Shown: positions 45,350-57,416, numbered from the stretch's first letter. The stretch: DNA of 64,000 nt from Litsea cubeba (GCA_012931725.1 CM022946.1:115148902-115212901), one strand, 5' to 3'. The notes: generated by a model from the letters alone, not told the origin. Made by a program: numbers and translations.

Positions 45350-48300
45350 TTAAGGGTAGTACCGCTTTAAGAACTTGCCGTTGATAGGCAGCATACATCT
45401 GTCACCTTCCATGTTTAGGAGTGCGTATGCGCCATTAGAGAAAACCTTGTCGATGACGTAGGGTCCCTCCCATTTTGGCTCAAATTTGCCTTTGGACTTG
45501 TGAGCGAAGACCATTGGTCTTTTTACCGCAAGAACCAAGTCACTCTTTTTGTAGGCGCGTTGTCTGACCTTTTTATCGAAAGATCCTGCCATACGTGCTT
45601 GGTAAAGTTCAATGCTTTGTTGAGCTTCGAGCCGTTTCTCATCGAGATTGTCCAGCTCATGGAGTCGCAATTTGACATTGCTTTCTTGAGTCATGTCATT
45701 TTGCAAGGATACCCTTAAGGAAGGAATTTGTACTTCCAAGGGTACGACAGCTTCGCATCCATAGACCAAAGAGAATGGTGTGCTATGGGTTGGTCCTCGA
45801 ACGGTGGTTCGATAGGCCCACAAAGCTTCGGACATTTTGTCGCTCCAGTCTCTTTTGTGACTAGAGACCATTTTTTTTAGGATTTTGCAGAGTGTCTTGT
45901 TGAAAGCTTCTGCTAACCCGTTTGCTGCCGGATTGTATGGAGTCGAAGGACAGCTTTGGATTTTGTATTTGTCGCAGAACCTGTAGAATCGATGATCCCG
46001 GAACTGTGGTCCGTTATCATGGACGAATCTTTTGGGTATGCCGAAACGACAAATGATGTTGGTGCGTAGGAACTGAAGGACTGATGAGGTCTTCATTTCG
46101 TTAAACGCAAATGCTTCTGACCACTTGGAGAAGTAATCCGTAGCGGCGAAGATGAAGCGATGACCTTTGCTTGAAGGGGGAGAAATAGGACCTATGATGT
46201 CCATACCCCAGGCTTCGAAAGGCCATGAGATCGCTGTAGGATGCAGCCATTCTGGAGGCATGTGAATGTAATCTCCATGAACTTGGCATTGTTGGCAGCG
46301 CTTAGCAAATTGCATTGCGTCAGCTACCATGGTAGGCCAGTAATATCCTAACCTTTTTATCTGATCATAGGGCTTAGGTCCAGCCTGATGAGCTCCACAA
46401 AGACCAGCATGAACTTCTTTGAGTGTTTCTTCAGCCTCTTGTTGTGACAGGCAGCGTAGAAGTACTCCGTTGAAGGATTTCCTGTAAAGGATTTTTGAAG
46501 GAATATCCAAATGGAAGCTTGGGGTTCGCCTTTGGATGCTTACCCGTTCTTTTGGATCTTCAGGTAGGATTCCGAACATAATGTAATCAATGAATGGATC
46601 CCTCCAGTCGCCGATTGAAGTTTGAAGGATTGAAATCCGACTTCCAACCACTTGGTGGCATTCAGCAACTGCTTGGTGTGTGTTAAGAGGAGGAAGGATT
46701 CTCCTTTCGCACACTGTGATTTGCATGTTTTCCCCTTCCTGGATTGCCATGGATGCGGCAAGTCCGGCTAGGGCATCTGCACATATGTTTTCACCTCTAC
46801 GAATGTGGGTGATGTGACAGATGTCAAACTTTTGCAGAAGTGATTGTGCCTTGTTGTAGTAGGGCAACAAATCTGGCTTCCTGACTTCAAATTTCTGATT
46901 CATCTGGTTGACGATCAGTTGAGAGTCTCCAAAGACTTCCAGCATGGTGATACCGGATTCGATGGCGAGTTCCAATCCTAAGATCAGAGCTTGATATTCA
47001 GCTGCATTGTTTGTGCATGGTTCCAGTAGCGAGAAAGCATGTGGAATCATGTATTTGTCGGGGCTAACAAAGAGGATGCCAACTCCCGAGATCAGCTGTC
47101 TTTTTTCATTTGTCCTGGTTGCACCGTCAAAGTACATATCCCAGGAGGCACTTTGTGAGAAAGTCTCCACATTGTAGACTGGTTCGTCTGGGAGATCATC
47201 TCTGAGTGGAGAATCTTTAGGCATTGGATGCTCCGCGAGGAAGTCCGCTAGAGCTTGCCCTTTGATTGCTTTTTGTGGTACATACCTAATATCAAATTGT
47301 GACAGAAGGATGGACCATTTTGCCAGTCGAGCATTGAGAGAACCTGCCTTTGTGACAAGGACCTTCAAGAGGTTGACCCTCGAGACCAGGTAGACTGTGT
47401 TGGAAAGCAAGTAGTGACGCAGCTTTTGTACGGCGAACATCACTGCAAGGCATTCTTTTTCGACTGGAGAGTAGCGATGCTCTGTACCTACTAGCATGCG
47501 GCTGAGGTAATATAGAGCAGCTTCTTTTCTTTGATCATTTTCTTGCGCAAGCAGAGCTCCCAAAGAGTGATCAAGGGCTCTTGTGTACAAGATGAATGGT
47601 TTTCCAGTGGTAGGAGCAGCTAACACTGGAGGTTTTGTCAGGTATGACTTGATGTCTTGGAAAGCAGATTCACAGTCAGCATCCCAGACAAAGTTTACAC
47701 CTTTTTTCATCAACCGGGAGAATGGACGGCATTTCCCCGAAAGATTGGAGATGAACCGTCTGATGTAGGCCAATCTCCCTTGAAGCCCTTTGAGTTCTCT
47801 CAAGGTTCTTGGAGAGGGCATTTCTAGAATGGCTTTGACTTTTATGGGGTCAAGCTCTATTCCAGCTTTCCGAACTAAGAATCCGAGGAACTTACCCGAC
47901 GAGACGCCGAAGAAGCATTTCAATGGATTCATTCGCAGTTTGTGTTTGCGAAGCCGGAGGAAGACTTCTTGAAGGTTTTCGAGATGATCTTCTTTTCTTT
48001 TGCTTTTGACGGCGAGGTCATCAACGTAACATTCAACCGTCTTGTGCTGCATATCTTGGAATATTTTCATCATAGCCCTCTGATATGTGGCACCAGCATT
48101 TTTCAGACCAAATGGCATGACAGTGTAACAATACACGCCAAATGGGGTTCGAAAGGATGTATGTTTTTCATCCTCGGGATGCATCTTTATCTGATTGTAG
48201 CCAGAGAAACCATCCATGAATGTCATTCGCTCGAATCCACAGGTATTATCAATCATTACCTCTGGTATGGGGAGCGGAAATTCATCTTTTGGGCATGCGC

Positions 48301-48937
48301 CATTCAGGTCTCTATAATCAATACAGACCCTGATCTGCCCATTTTTCTTTGTCACGGGGACAATGTTGGCCAACCATTCAGGATGTTGTTCCTCACGGAT
48401 GAAGCCGACGCTTTTGAGTTTTTGAACTTCTTGTTCAATTTTATCCATCACATCTGGACGGAATCTTCTTTGGCCTTGCTTGACATGCTTGATGTCTTCT
48501 TGAAGATTGAGTTTGTGAACTGCTATTTTGGGGTCTAAGCCTGGCATTTCAGCGTAAGACCATGCAAAGCAATCAACGAACTCACGAAGAAAGGCGATAT
48601 ACTCGGGTAACTCATCATCCTTTATATTCTTGCTTATGAATACAGGACGTGGGTTATCTGGTGTTCCCAAGTCTATCTTTTGAACAGGATCTTCTGTTGG
48701 AAGGTTCGAAGGTGGTTCCTCCACAATATTTTCGGAGGCTTCCAGCTCAACGAAACCTTCTGGGGTTTCAAGGGCATTTCCAGACCAAGGTTTTGTTCCT
48801 TTCCACGGGTCTTCTTGATCGGTAATTTTCCGAAGGCTTGCTATGAGATGATCCCAATCGCCTGTTGAAACCGAATCGAAGTAGGCTACTTCTTTTGGAG
48901 ATGAGGATTCTTCTGGGTCAGAAGTCCACACGTCTGT
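45350..48937 (-). CDS. Pol of element A: RT, two RNase H regions, integrase
   Basis: The frame is open from the solo-LTR edge at 48937 to the stop at 45350 (KFLKRYYP). The acidic linker (PEESSSPKEVAYFD) is followed by reverse transcriptase: VRVCIDYRDLN-like start, FMDGFSGYNQIKM, PFGLKNAGATYQRAM and the catalytic ECYVDDLAVKS. RNase H 1 has FILYTRALDHSLGALLAQ. The second RNase H has MYFDGATRTNEKR, NNAAEYQALILGLELA, FGDSQLIVNQ and ADALAGLAAS, a Tat-lineage mark. Integrase has the HHCC finger (VHAGLCGAHQ to CQQCQVHG), DDE residues in GMDIIGP, VHDNGPQF and NGLAEAF, and the LVYGCEAVVPLE block. No stop is seen in about 1190 codons. It is cut from its N-terminal half by the inserted LTR. Confidence 0.95.
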   Translation of the reverse strand, partial: TDVWTSDPEESSSPKEVAYFDSVSTGDWDHLIASLRKITDQEDPWKGTKPWSGNALETPEGFVELEASENIVEEPPSNLPTEDPVQKIDLGTPDNPRPVFISKNIKDDELPEYIAFLREFVDCFAWSYAEMPGLDPKIAVHKLNLQEDIKHVKQGQRRFRPDVMDKIEQEVQKLKSVGFIREEQHPEWLANIVPVTKKNGQIRVCIDYRDLNGACPKDEFPLPIPEVMIDNTCGFERMTFMDGFSGYNQIKMHPEDEKHTSFRTPFGVYCYTVMPFGLKNAGATYQRAMMKIFQDMQHKTVECYVDDLAVKSKRKEDHLENLQEVFLRLRKHKLRMNPLKCFFGVSSGKFLGFLVRKAGIELDPIKVKAILEMPSPRTLRELKGLQGRLAYIRRFISNLSGKCRPFSRLMKKGVNFVWDADCESAFQDIKSYLTKPPVLAAPTTGKPFILYTRALDHSLGALLAQENDQRKEAALYYLSRMLVGTEHRYSPVEKECLAVMFAVQKLRHYLLSNTVYLVSRVNLLKVLVTKAGSLNARLAKWSILLSQFDIRYVPQKAIKGQALADFLAEHPMPKDSPLRDDLPDEPVYNVETFSQSASWDMYFDGATRTNEKRQLISGVGILFVSPDKYMIPHAFSLLEPCTNNAAEYQALILGLELAIESGITMLEVFGDSQLIVNQMNQKFEVRKPDLLPYYNKAQSLLQKFDICHITHIRRGENICADALAGLAASMAIQEGENMQITVCERRILPPLNTHQAVAECHQVVGSRISILQTSIGDWRDPFIDYIMFGILPEDPKERVSIQRRTPSFHLDIPSKILYRKSFNGVLLRCLSQQEAEETLKEVHAGLCGAHQAGPKPYDQIKRLGYYWPTMVADAMQFAKRCQQCQVHGDYIHMPPEWLHPTAISWPFEAWGMDIIGPISPPSSKGHRFIFAATDYFSKWSEAFAFNEMKTSSVLQFLRTNIICRFGIPKRFVHDNGPQFRDHRFYRFCDKYKIQSCPSTPYNPAANGLAEAFNKTLCKILKKMVSSHKRDWSDKMSEALWAYRTTVRGPTHSTPFSLVYGCEAVVPLEVQIPSLRVSLQNDMTQESNVKLRLHELDNLDEKRLEAQQSIELYQARMAGSFDKKVRQRAYKKSDLVLAVKRPMVFAHKSKGKFEPKWEGPYVIDKVFSNGAYALLNMEGDRCMLPINGKFLKRYYP
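48933..48937. other. Target-site duplication of the solo LTR, left copy (TCTGT)
   Basis: The right copy is at 51972-51976. The flanking protein frame is the same on both sides. Confidence 0.93.
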
Positions 48938-50587
48938 TGTCGCGACCCCGGACCGAAAGGGGAAGGATCCGAGTCCGGGAGTCGGGACGGTGTTGGGGTG
49001 ATGCCGCGCCACGTGCATCTCTTTGGCTAAACCGCACACGGAATTAAAAGAATATTTATCCGTGCACGTGATTTCCCACAGGGTTCCGCGGTGAGGATTA
49101 TCTTTACACCTCATCTCACATGTAACCATATCAAACACATTCTCATAATTGCGGAAGCGTGTAGTAAACCATATTAATACCATTCAAATCCATAAACAAG
49201 ACTGATTTATGGTTAACATAATAAGATATCAGGATGAGCAATGATCAAGCATGTTTTCCCCAAAAGTAAAGTTAAGTATAATTACAAAATATCAGTTGAT
49301 TAATGCCCCCAAAATAACGGTCAACAAAGACCGTACAACCAAATGAAATCTAAACCAAAGATATCAAGTTCCCAAAGTGTAACGTTCTCAAGGCAAGGCC
49401 GAATGTCTACATGACATCATCGGCTTGCCACTCAATTACTCGTTGCGGTTCACCGACCGCCTCCTCTGGCTCCTCCTCAATGGCAATAAGCTCGGGACCT
49501 GAGTACCAAAATAAATGGATCAGACACGACGGTCTGGCAGGTGGGTGAAAAGACATAACAATAATAAAACAATGATGCTATGCAAGAGTTAAGAAAACTT
49601 ATGGATAAACAATGAACTTTGTAAAAGACAATGTATCATTTCAAAAGAAGTACATATGCAATAAATCATGTAAGGTAACAAGGATTCGGAAACTGTCAAG
49701 ATGGCAACCCCACAAGCTAGATCCTCCCTTCACCGAAGTGAAGAGAGCGCATACCCTAACAGGATCATTGACCTCAGTCACACGAGGTGAGGAGGAACAA
49801 CGATAAATATTATAATATACATATATATATACTCTGCGGGACCACGGTAGCGAACCGGGTAAAAACTCTGCACATTCCAGACTGCAGCTGACTATCAGGA
49901 GGGGAAGGAACCCCAAGTCGGTAGATCAAACCGACGAGGTCGTCCAAGCTCAGTGGTGCCGACTCATAGGTCAAATACGATAAATCAAATCATATGCATA
50001 GTGAAGAACGGGGTGCCATAGGCACAAATACACATCCATCTCAAGTCGCCATATACAAGTTAGCAAAAGCTAAACACATCACTTCTAGTACTCTTGGGAC
50101 GGTCTAGTCATATCAAGTTGGTTTGAAATCCCAAAATAGGGGTTTGGTTGAAAATCGAATACAAATAGTTTTCCATACTTTTTACAGGCCAACAATGGGG
50201 TTTCTAGAATTGAAACAGTGCGAATAGGGTCCCGTATGTCGGTTATGATGAAATTTTGGTACTCTTTAAGAGTTAGGGACATTCCGGGTCCTTATACACA
50301 TTGGTCAATCTAGAAAACCTCATGGAGTTTCCATGATGAGGTTCCTCCTTCCTTCGGACTTCATATAATGCCTTACCCATCCTTGAATAGCATTGGGCCT
50401 CCAAACAATACCTCCACACTACAGCCCTTCACAATATACCCCAATCTTTCATGGGTTTGAATGTATCATTATAGGTTCAATGTCTTCAAATAAGAAGATA
50501 AGGGATAGAGCTGAATTGGACTTGAGTATGACTTGGAATGAATCTGGAAATTTGTCTCACAATTCTCCCATTTTACAGTTTATCTCA

Positions 50588-50757
50588 TTTCAGTCCGATC
50601 GATCGAACTCCTTGGCCGATCGATCGGTCCTGAATTTGCTTCCAGTTATTTACAGTCCGATCGATCGGACCTGATGGGCGATCGATCGGTCCTGAGAACC
50701 CTCTCAGTTATTTACAGTCCGATCGATCGGACCTGATGGGCGATCGATCGGTCCTGT
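50588..50757. repeat. Tandem units with paired CCGATCGATCGG palindromes in the solo LTR
   Basis: Three units of about 55-62 bp, the last two exactly 62 bp apart (CAGTTATTTACAGTCCGATC at 50643 and 50705). Each holds two CGATCGATCG cores. GTCCGATCGATCGGAC in two of the units is a perfect 16-bp palindrome. Confidence 0.9.
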
Positions 50758-51460
50758 AGCGAATTTCAACCCCTTTGGTTGAATTCTTCTCTTGTCCAAC
50801 TCCAATCCATTTCCTTTCTTTCCCCTTCTTCCATACATATCTTCACAAACAATTGGGCTATTCCTTGACCTCATTATCTTATCAAATCATCATTTAAAAT
50901 CAATGAGACTAAACCATCAAGCATGATAAATCATTAAAACCATTAATGAAGACAAATCAAGATTTTGCATAAAACATGATAAAACACATGAGAATCATTT
51001 CATCCACTTGCCTTGGGTCCAATTGCAAATGAATTGAGCTCTAATCACCTCTTAGGCCAAAATCAAACACCTATACACAAAACCCCCAAATCCAAACCCT
51101 AGATTATCAAAATCTAATTAAAACAAAACGGAATCTTCCAATAATTGAAATAGAGCTGCCCTAGGGCTAAACAAACAAGATTATAAAACTATTAAGAAAA
51201 TCACTTACAAGGAAGTTCCTCAAAAAGCAAGGTGTTGTCCAAAGAAAGTTTTGGAGTGGGCGGTTTTCTTCAAAAATGGTGTCAAGACGAAGGCCTTGAG
51301 ATGAGGAAGAAGATTATAGTCTCTAACCTTCCATTAGCACTAACTTAGTGGGGGATTGAAGATGAAGAGGCAAGAAAAAGTAAGGAAAACCCTTTGGGCT
51401 GGGATTTCTCTTCTCCTCTAGGGTTTTTGCCAGAAATGGGAAAAAGAAGAAGAAGCTTTC

Positions 51461-51470
51461 TATATATAGT
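51461..51470 (-). promoter_or_regulatory. Probable TATA box of the solo LTR
   Basis: CTATATATAG (self-complementary) lies about 500 bp from the proposed LTR 5' end at 51971. On the minus strand it is followed by a CT-rich, then AAACCCTAG-containing leader. Confidence 0.55.
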
Positions 51471-51971
51471 AAGTGAGGATGGGGCCCACAACTTAAAGAA
51501 CTTCTCGGGCTCAAAACATGGTCTTCGGAGCTTCAAACGAATTCGACGAAGAAGACAAAGTTGATCGGCAAAATTTCTAGTTTCCAAAAAGTATATATTT
51601 TGTACATTTTGGTGACATTGAAATCGGTGTCCAGATTTTGGGTAAAAAGACCATTTTGCCCTCAATTGCGAAAAATCGGGTTTAAAGTCTTCAAATGAAA
51701 ACGATGTCAACATGAAAGTTGTAGGGATTAACAAGATAAATCCAATGGGTTTAAAAACACGATTCTTGGAAATCATCGGTAAACCCCCAATCTCGCACAA
51801 TTCGTAACAAGAACCCCCAAAGGGTCCCACAAATAAAAAGGCTCTCCAAATTCCCAAAGCTATTATAAGAGCTATTCTAATCCCCAACTAATCCAAAACC
51901 ACTAAACACACTTAAGACTAAAACACAACTTAATCAACTCTAAACGAGGTCTCTCGGGTCGGGGTCTTACA

Positions 51972-53425
51972 TCTGTGCCATCGGACAACTCCTCTTCATT
52001 TTCGGAGAAATCGTGCCAATTGGATGAGCTTCCTGGATCTTTGTCAGGTGACTCATCAAAGAGATATCCAGGGAGATCGATGTCTTCATGGACTTGAGAT
52101 GTTGAGGCTTGGTCAGTATATTGACTTTTAAGCCTTTGTGTCAACTGTCTCAAGGGAGTGTCAGGATCATACCCTATCCCGTGTGAAGACTTTTCTATAT
52201 AGCCGTAGAGTCTCCAATCTTCCTGCTGGCTTTTGGTCAAGACGGGCCCCAATGGCGTGAGAATACCGCGTCCTTCTCCCAAACCGACTGGGTTTTGAGC
52301 GTCATAGCCCATTTTCTTCATAATAGCTTGTGCCACAGAACTGTATAAGGATAGTTGAGGCGTACCTTTATTTTGGAAAGGTTCAAGCATGGAGTTTGAT
52401 GAAGAAGCATCCGATCTATGGAAGAAGATCGGCTTTTCCTTTGTTGAAGTTGCTGGAACAACGAAGGAAGCTGACGTAGGATCTTCTATGTCAGAAGTTG
52501 TCTCCATTGGAGTAAGAGCAGGCTGAACTTGCTGAGTGTCAGCTTGGCTTGACGATGTGTCGTCTTCTGGCTCTGAATCCGAGTCCGTGTCTTGCATGAT
52601 AGACACGAAAGAGACAACAAATTTGCCCCCAGGCTTTTGTTTTGCCTTCTTCACTTTAGTTGTGATGACCAAAGGCTTTGAAGATTTGAGGGAGATGATG
52701 AAGGGAGTTTGCGTGCTTTCCTCAGATTTACCGGATGGTTTGTTTTCTTCCGGTGATTGTTGAGGAGCTTTGCCTTTATCTTTCTGGAGATTTTCGGCAA
52801 AGGATGCTGTGTGCTTCTCCTCTTTTTCTTTTTCACCTTCATACATCTGTGAGTCTGCGAAGTGGACTTCTTTACCTTTGAAGGGTTTTCTGTCTGCAAA
52901 GACTCGATGTATCATGCCGTCGTCGCCAACAAACTTGATGCATTGATGTAGAGTTGAAGGGACAACACCATTCTCATGGATCCAAGGGCGTCCGAGAAGG
53001 ATGTTGTAGCATGAAAGGGTCTCTATTGCATACACTGTGACCTCAGAGATAAGATCACCTATCTGCAATTTGAACCTGATTTTGCCGATAGGCCTTTGAG
53101 TACTCCCATCGTATCCAAAGATAGATACAGATGTGTGGCTCAGTTTGCTGGGTGGGATACCCAACTCTTCAAGAGCCGATGTGGAGATGAGGTTGAGTGC
53201 AGAACCTGGGTCGATCTGAACTCTATGCATAGGCATTTCCTTGATATACCCTGTGAAGTACAGGGGTCGGTTATGCCTGGTTTCGCCAAGTAGGAGGTCA
53301 TCCTTTGTGAAGGCGATGGTTGCACTGGCTGCTTTTTTAACCGAGAGGCATTCAACACATGATCCCTCAGTTTTCTTCTTTTCTCCCTTTGAGGAGGCTT
53401 CTGAGTTTTTGACCCGGTAATCCAT
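51972..53425 (-). CDS. Protease and G-patch-like part of element A polyprotein
   Basis: The open frame from 53425 continues in the same frame as pol across the solo LTR. It has a retropepsin-like protease (VQIDPGSALNLISTSALEEL, then YNILLGRPWIHENG), with DPGS in place of the usual DTG or DSG. It is followed by an acidic and Lys-rich spacer, then the segment IMKKMGYDAQNPVGLGEG.RGILTPLG resembling a G-patch (Gly-rich RNA-binding motif). The protease would cut the polyprotein inside the particle. Upstream, at about 53434, a deletion of roughly 26 bp relative to E puts gag in another frame. The frame past 51971 inside the LTR is accidental. Confidence 0.88.
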
Positions 53426-56400
53426 TTCAATTTGTCAACATCCTCATTCAGCTTTTGTAATTCCGAAATGAGATTATCACGAGTGTGTGGAGACATTCGC
53501 AACAAATCTTGGATGTGTAGACGTGAAGGTATGTGCTTGAAATGTTTAATCAAGTCATACTTGAAAGCCTCCTTAGGGCCTGCATGTTCATCATTGTTGC
53601 CACTAGGGGCGCTTACAACATCTTTTCCCGAAGGATTTACATATGTAAAGGAAGATTGGTTGTAATTTTTGTGGTAGTCCCGGCCAGAGCGGGTGCCTCT
53701 ACCAACTTCGAGAGCTTCTTGAGAAGGGTCTTCATTTGGAAGATTGTCTTCAGGATCAAGAGGCTGTCGTTTTTCATTTGCTGAGGATGTATCAGCAGCA
53801 GAGTTACCATCCTCAGTGATTGTGTTGCATGGAGCATTTTCCGGGAACAAGTCCTGAACAGCATCCAGCAATCTTTCTTCTTCGTTGACTAATTCATCGT
53901 CCCAAGCATCAATAGCTGGGAATTCTTCAGTCAGGAAGGGTGTGAACTTTGAAGTCACAGTCTCAGGAGAAGAAACCTGAGAGGGTGTCATCTCAGTGAA
54001 AGTCACGTGAGACGAGGTGGCTCCAGAAGATATAATGCTAGGCGTCGCCGGAGTGTAAGTGCTCTCATCAGACGATGCTTCGGAAGAGCTATAATCCCGA
54101 ATTATCACATTACAGGAAGCTCTGACGGGAGACGTTGCCTGATCGGAGTCAGACTCATCCTCGGATGTGAGAGGATCGTCTATCCAGCAATTTTCTCCAT
54201 TTTCAGGAGTTAAGGGAGGATGTACCTGGTGGTCGTCAGGGACTTCAGGCTCTGGATTGCGAGGAGGCTCGTTGACGCGTTCTTGCTCTTGTTCTAGAGT
54301 GAGTCGCTGCAAGATCCTTGCATATTCTTCAAGATCAGGCATGGGAGCCGGATCTTCTTCTTCATCATCTCTTTGTGGCTCAACATTGTTGATTTCCACT
54401 GGAGTAATGAGAGGTGCTGGTTCAGCAGCATTTTCTTGTACAGCTTCTTGGTCTTCTTCATCATCAGACCAGGATCCTTGTGGCTGTAGGGTGTTATACC
54501 AGATTACTGGCATAAGATGAGACTCAGGAACCCATTCTTCATCGGAGAGATATTCTCCTGTTTCAAGGGACTCCTCCCACTCATCTGTGTAGTTGGATTC
54601 GAATCCATCATCGGTGTCGCTGGATTCGTATCCATCAATGGAGAATCCAATTACCGAATTGCAAGAGTATGATGCCTCCTGCATGGCTTCTTTGAATTGA
54701 GGTGGCATGAAATCACTGAGAGTGAATTTCCTTACCCCCTTTGAAGTCTCTGGAAGGGATGTTTTTGTTACCTCCAGTGAAGTGGTAGAGGAAGCCTCTG
54801 CCTTTTCTTTGACCTCTAGTTTTGGCTGGATCTTCTCTTGCCGTTTGAGCTTGAGGAGATGTTTCCTAGCCTGCCTTCGCTGTTGAGCTGTAGGCTTTGT
54901 TTTCACGACCTCCCAATTTTCATCTTCCAGGAGATCGGGATGTACCCATATCGGTTGTCCGTCTGGTGTCGGGTAAGGAACCAGTTCCTCGGATGCTTGG
55001 ATTGAGTTTATCACCTTGAAGGAAGTAGTGATCTTCTTCTTCGGTGATTTTGATGTTTGTCCACATGTCACCATGTTGACGGAGGCAGACCCATAGTTTT
55101 TGTCAAAGGTGATGACTCCGTTTTTCCACATCTCATTTATTTTCTCTCTCACAACGAAGCATTGATTGAGAGGATGCGAGATCATCTGGTGGTATGGACA
55201 GTACCGAGGATCGTTGGTTTTGCCAACATCACCCGGTCTTTTTGGTTCAGGCAAGGTGAGCTTGCCGTTTGCCACAAGAGCCCCGAAGATTTCATCAATA
55301 TCTTCATCAAACGGGTATTTCTTCTCTACTTGTTCTTTGAAGGCATCAGAGAGTTCAGGTTTCTTACCAACAGCTTTGTTTTCAGCTTTCTTTGGTGGCT
55401 GAGGAGCTGACTTGGTCTGCACATTGAGGACCTCTTTTTTCTTCGGTTTTGAGGTCGTAATGGCGGTTGGCTCTTTTCTTGATGATTTCTGACTGTTGAG
55501 GTCTTTAATCACCGTTTCAGCTTCCATGGAAGCTTCTAGGAGTTCTCCCAGGTTTTTTGATTTATTGCCGATGATCATGGAGCGGATTCTGGCTCTCATG
55601 TTGTTTCGGCAGATGTCGACTAGCGACGCTTGTGGCAATACATCAGAGCATTTGTATGCCATTGCTTTCCACTTGTGAATGAAGTCATATGTTGATTCAT
55701 TCTCCCCCTGTTTTAGGCTGCACAGCTGAGCCATAGTAGCGGGATGATCTTCACCTTTGAAGTGAGTCAGGAAGCGTGTCTCTAGCATGGCCAAGTTTTG
55801 GATTGAGTCCTCCGGCAGAGTGGAGTACCAATCGAAGGCCGTACCTTTTAGGGTACTTGCAAAGAGGCGAATCTTGAGTGCATCTTGATCCGCGATAGCT
55901 CCCGTCAGGATCTTAAAGTGGATGACGTGCTGTCTGGCTGATCCTTTCCCCGTATATGTTTGGAGAGTAGGATGCTTGAATTTGGTGGGGAACGGGACCG
56001 AGTCCATCCATAAGGGATATGGTGGCTTGATCCTATGCTCTTTGAGTATATCCTCTTCTTTTGCTTTGGCGAGGATTCCGTCTACGTCCTTTTTGGTAAG
56101 GGCGCGTGACTCATTTTCTTCTCTATTTACCTCGTCGTCTTGATGATTCGGAGGAGGTTCATTGTTCGCCTGATTTTGGAAGGCGAGGAGAAGGTTTTCC
56201 ATCAGAGTTTCAATCCTCTGCTGGCCCTGTTCCAACTGCTGGATGCGGGTGATCGCATCTTCTGGAGGTGGATTGCGGGGTGGTGGCTCAGAATTTGTAG
56301 CCAAGACATTCATCCTTCGTGATTTGAACGAAGAAACTGTCCTGGTGACTGAGCTGGGGCTCATTCTTTTTGAAGAAGAGCTTGAGGAAGGATCACTCTG

Positions 56401-57416
56401 CTGTCCTTTGCTTGAAGGAGCAGGGGATTCTTCTGAATGTCTTCTTGTCCTGGAGACGCTGCGGGTCATCGGACGTCGGACATGGATTTTTGTTGCTGAT
56501 TTTTGGCGCCTTCTGGTTTTTCCAACCATATGGACGGCAGCAACTTGGTTGGGTCTTTCTTTTTCGACCCATTTAGGAGAGACTTGAAGTGTAGGAGGCT
56601 GGGTCCTTTGCTTCTCTAGTCTCTTTTGCCGGTATGACGCGCGGCGGCGTATACGACGAGCAATTTGAGCTTCGGTCAGCTCTGACTGGGCTTTGACGAT
56701 GAAGGATGTGCTCCCTCGGGCGCAGCAGCCGAGCCTGTCTTCTCTGTAGCTGGGCAAGGACAGGATGCGAACCCTGTCCTTCGCCTGTTGCAGCGAAGCT
56801 TTGAATTTTTGGAGTTCGGCCCCTGTAGAGATGAAGGGTCGAACTGCAGGTTTGTAGGCCTTAGCAGGTGCTTGTAGAGGCCTTGTGATGCATGACTTGA
56901 TTTTGGGCTTGTAGGAACAACCCGGCTCATGCTGGGATGACTTGGAAGTCAGGTTGGAGATGGGTCTCTCCTCTTTCATGTAGGCAAGAGGATAGAACTG
57001 GTTCTCCTTGAGTGGGGCCAGGAATGCTGGCTTAGTGGATGTTTGGGACCTTCTCTGTTTTGGTGAAGGTCTTGGGGACCAAGTCTTGGGGTAGACCTGG
57101 TTGTTTGCAGGTCGAGACTTCGTGGGGTTGCCACGGGCTTCGGGCCTTTTGGTGCTCGCCTTTGGTGTCACGGTAGTGACTCGTTGAGAGGCGAGTTTCT
57201 GCTTCTTGCAGTTTGTTCCTCAGGAAGTGGGAAAGGTCCCAGCGTCCCAAAGACGATAGTCCGGGGAGTCGAGGTCGACCCGGAGTTCAGAGAGTTGCCG
57301 AGGGAGTTGACACTTCGGCAGCTGATGGGGCGCTTGTAGGTGCGCATGGTTTGCTTCTGTTGAAGCATGAGTTGGTGCTTGTTTTCGTCGAAAGTAATGG
57401 TTAGTGAAGCTGCCAT
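53426..57416 (-). CDS. Gag of element A
   Basis: The start ATG at 57416 (MAASLTITFDENKHQL) is shared with E. The frame shifts near 57205 because of a small deletion (E has extra bases around GGAAGGAGCAG), then stays open from 57171 past 53430. About 1330 codons, long for gag. The N-terminus is basic and Pro/Ser-rich. The capsid-like Retrotrans_gag region is near 55930-55500, with LTGAIADQDALKIRLFASTL, TAFDWYSTLPEDSI and ENESTYDFIHKWKAM. The knuckle is CPYHQMISHPLNQC, a C-x2-H-x4-H-x4-C form. A long acidic tail follows (54700-54150, ESSDTDDGFESNYTDEWEE). Its role is packaging the RNA in cytoplasmic particles. The second knuckle Cys is replaced by His, as known in Tat elements. Confidence 0.9.

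Larger units (their letters stand above)
48938..51971 (-). mobile_element. Solo LTR (Tekay/Del-like, 3034 bp) inside A's polyprotein gene
   Basis: The ends are TG..CA (plus-strand TGTCGCGACCCCGG to GGGTCGGGGTCTTACA), flanked by TCTGT at 48933-48937 and 51972-51976. The matching site in E (7500-7525) has no insertion. The two ends do not repeat each other directly, so it is a single LTR left after LTR-LTR recombination, not a small two-LTR element. Orientation minus is suggested by TATA CTATATATAG at 51461-51470 followed on that strand by a transcript-leader-like AAACCCTAGAGGAGAAG. No coding capacity. The family is assigned only by length and terminal sequence. Insert plus duplication is 3039 bp, a multiple of three. 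Confidence 0.92.

Noticed and set aside
49612..49916. Small open frames inside the solo LTR
   Set aside because: No known motif, AT-rich, and solo LTRs do not normally code.
48938..51971. A two-LTR miniature element (TRIM or LARD)
   Set aside because: The two ends show no direct repeat of each other, only the expected short inverted TG..CA termini, so a solo LTR fits better.
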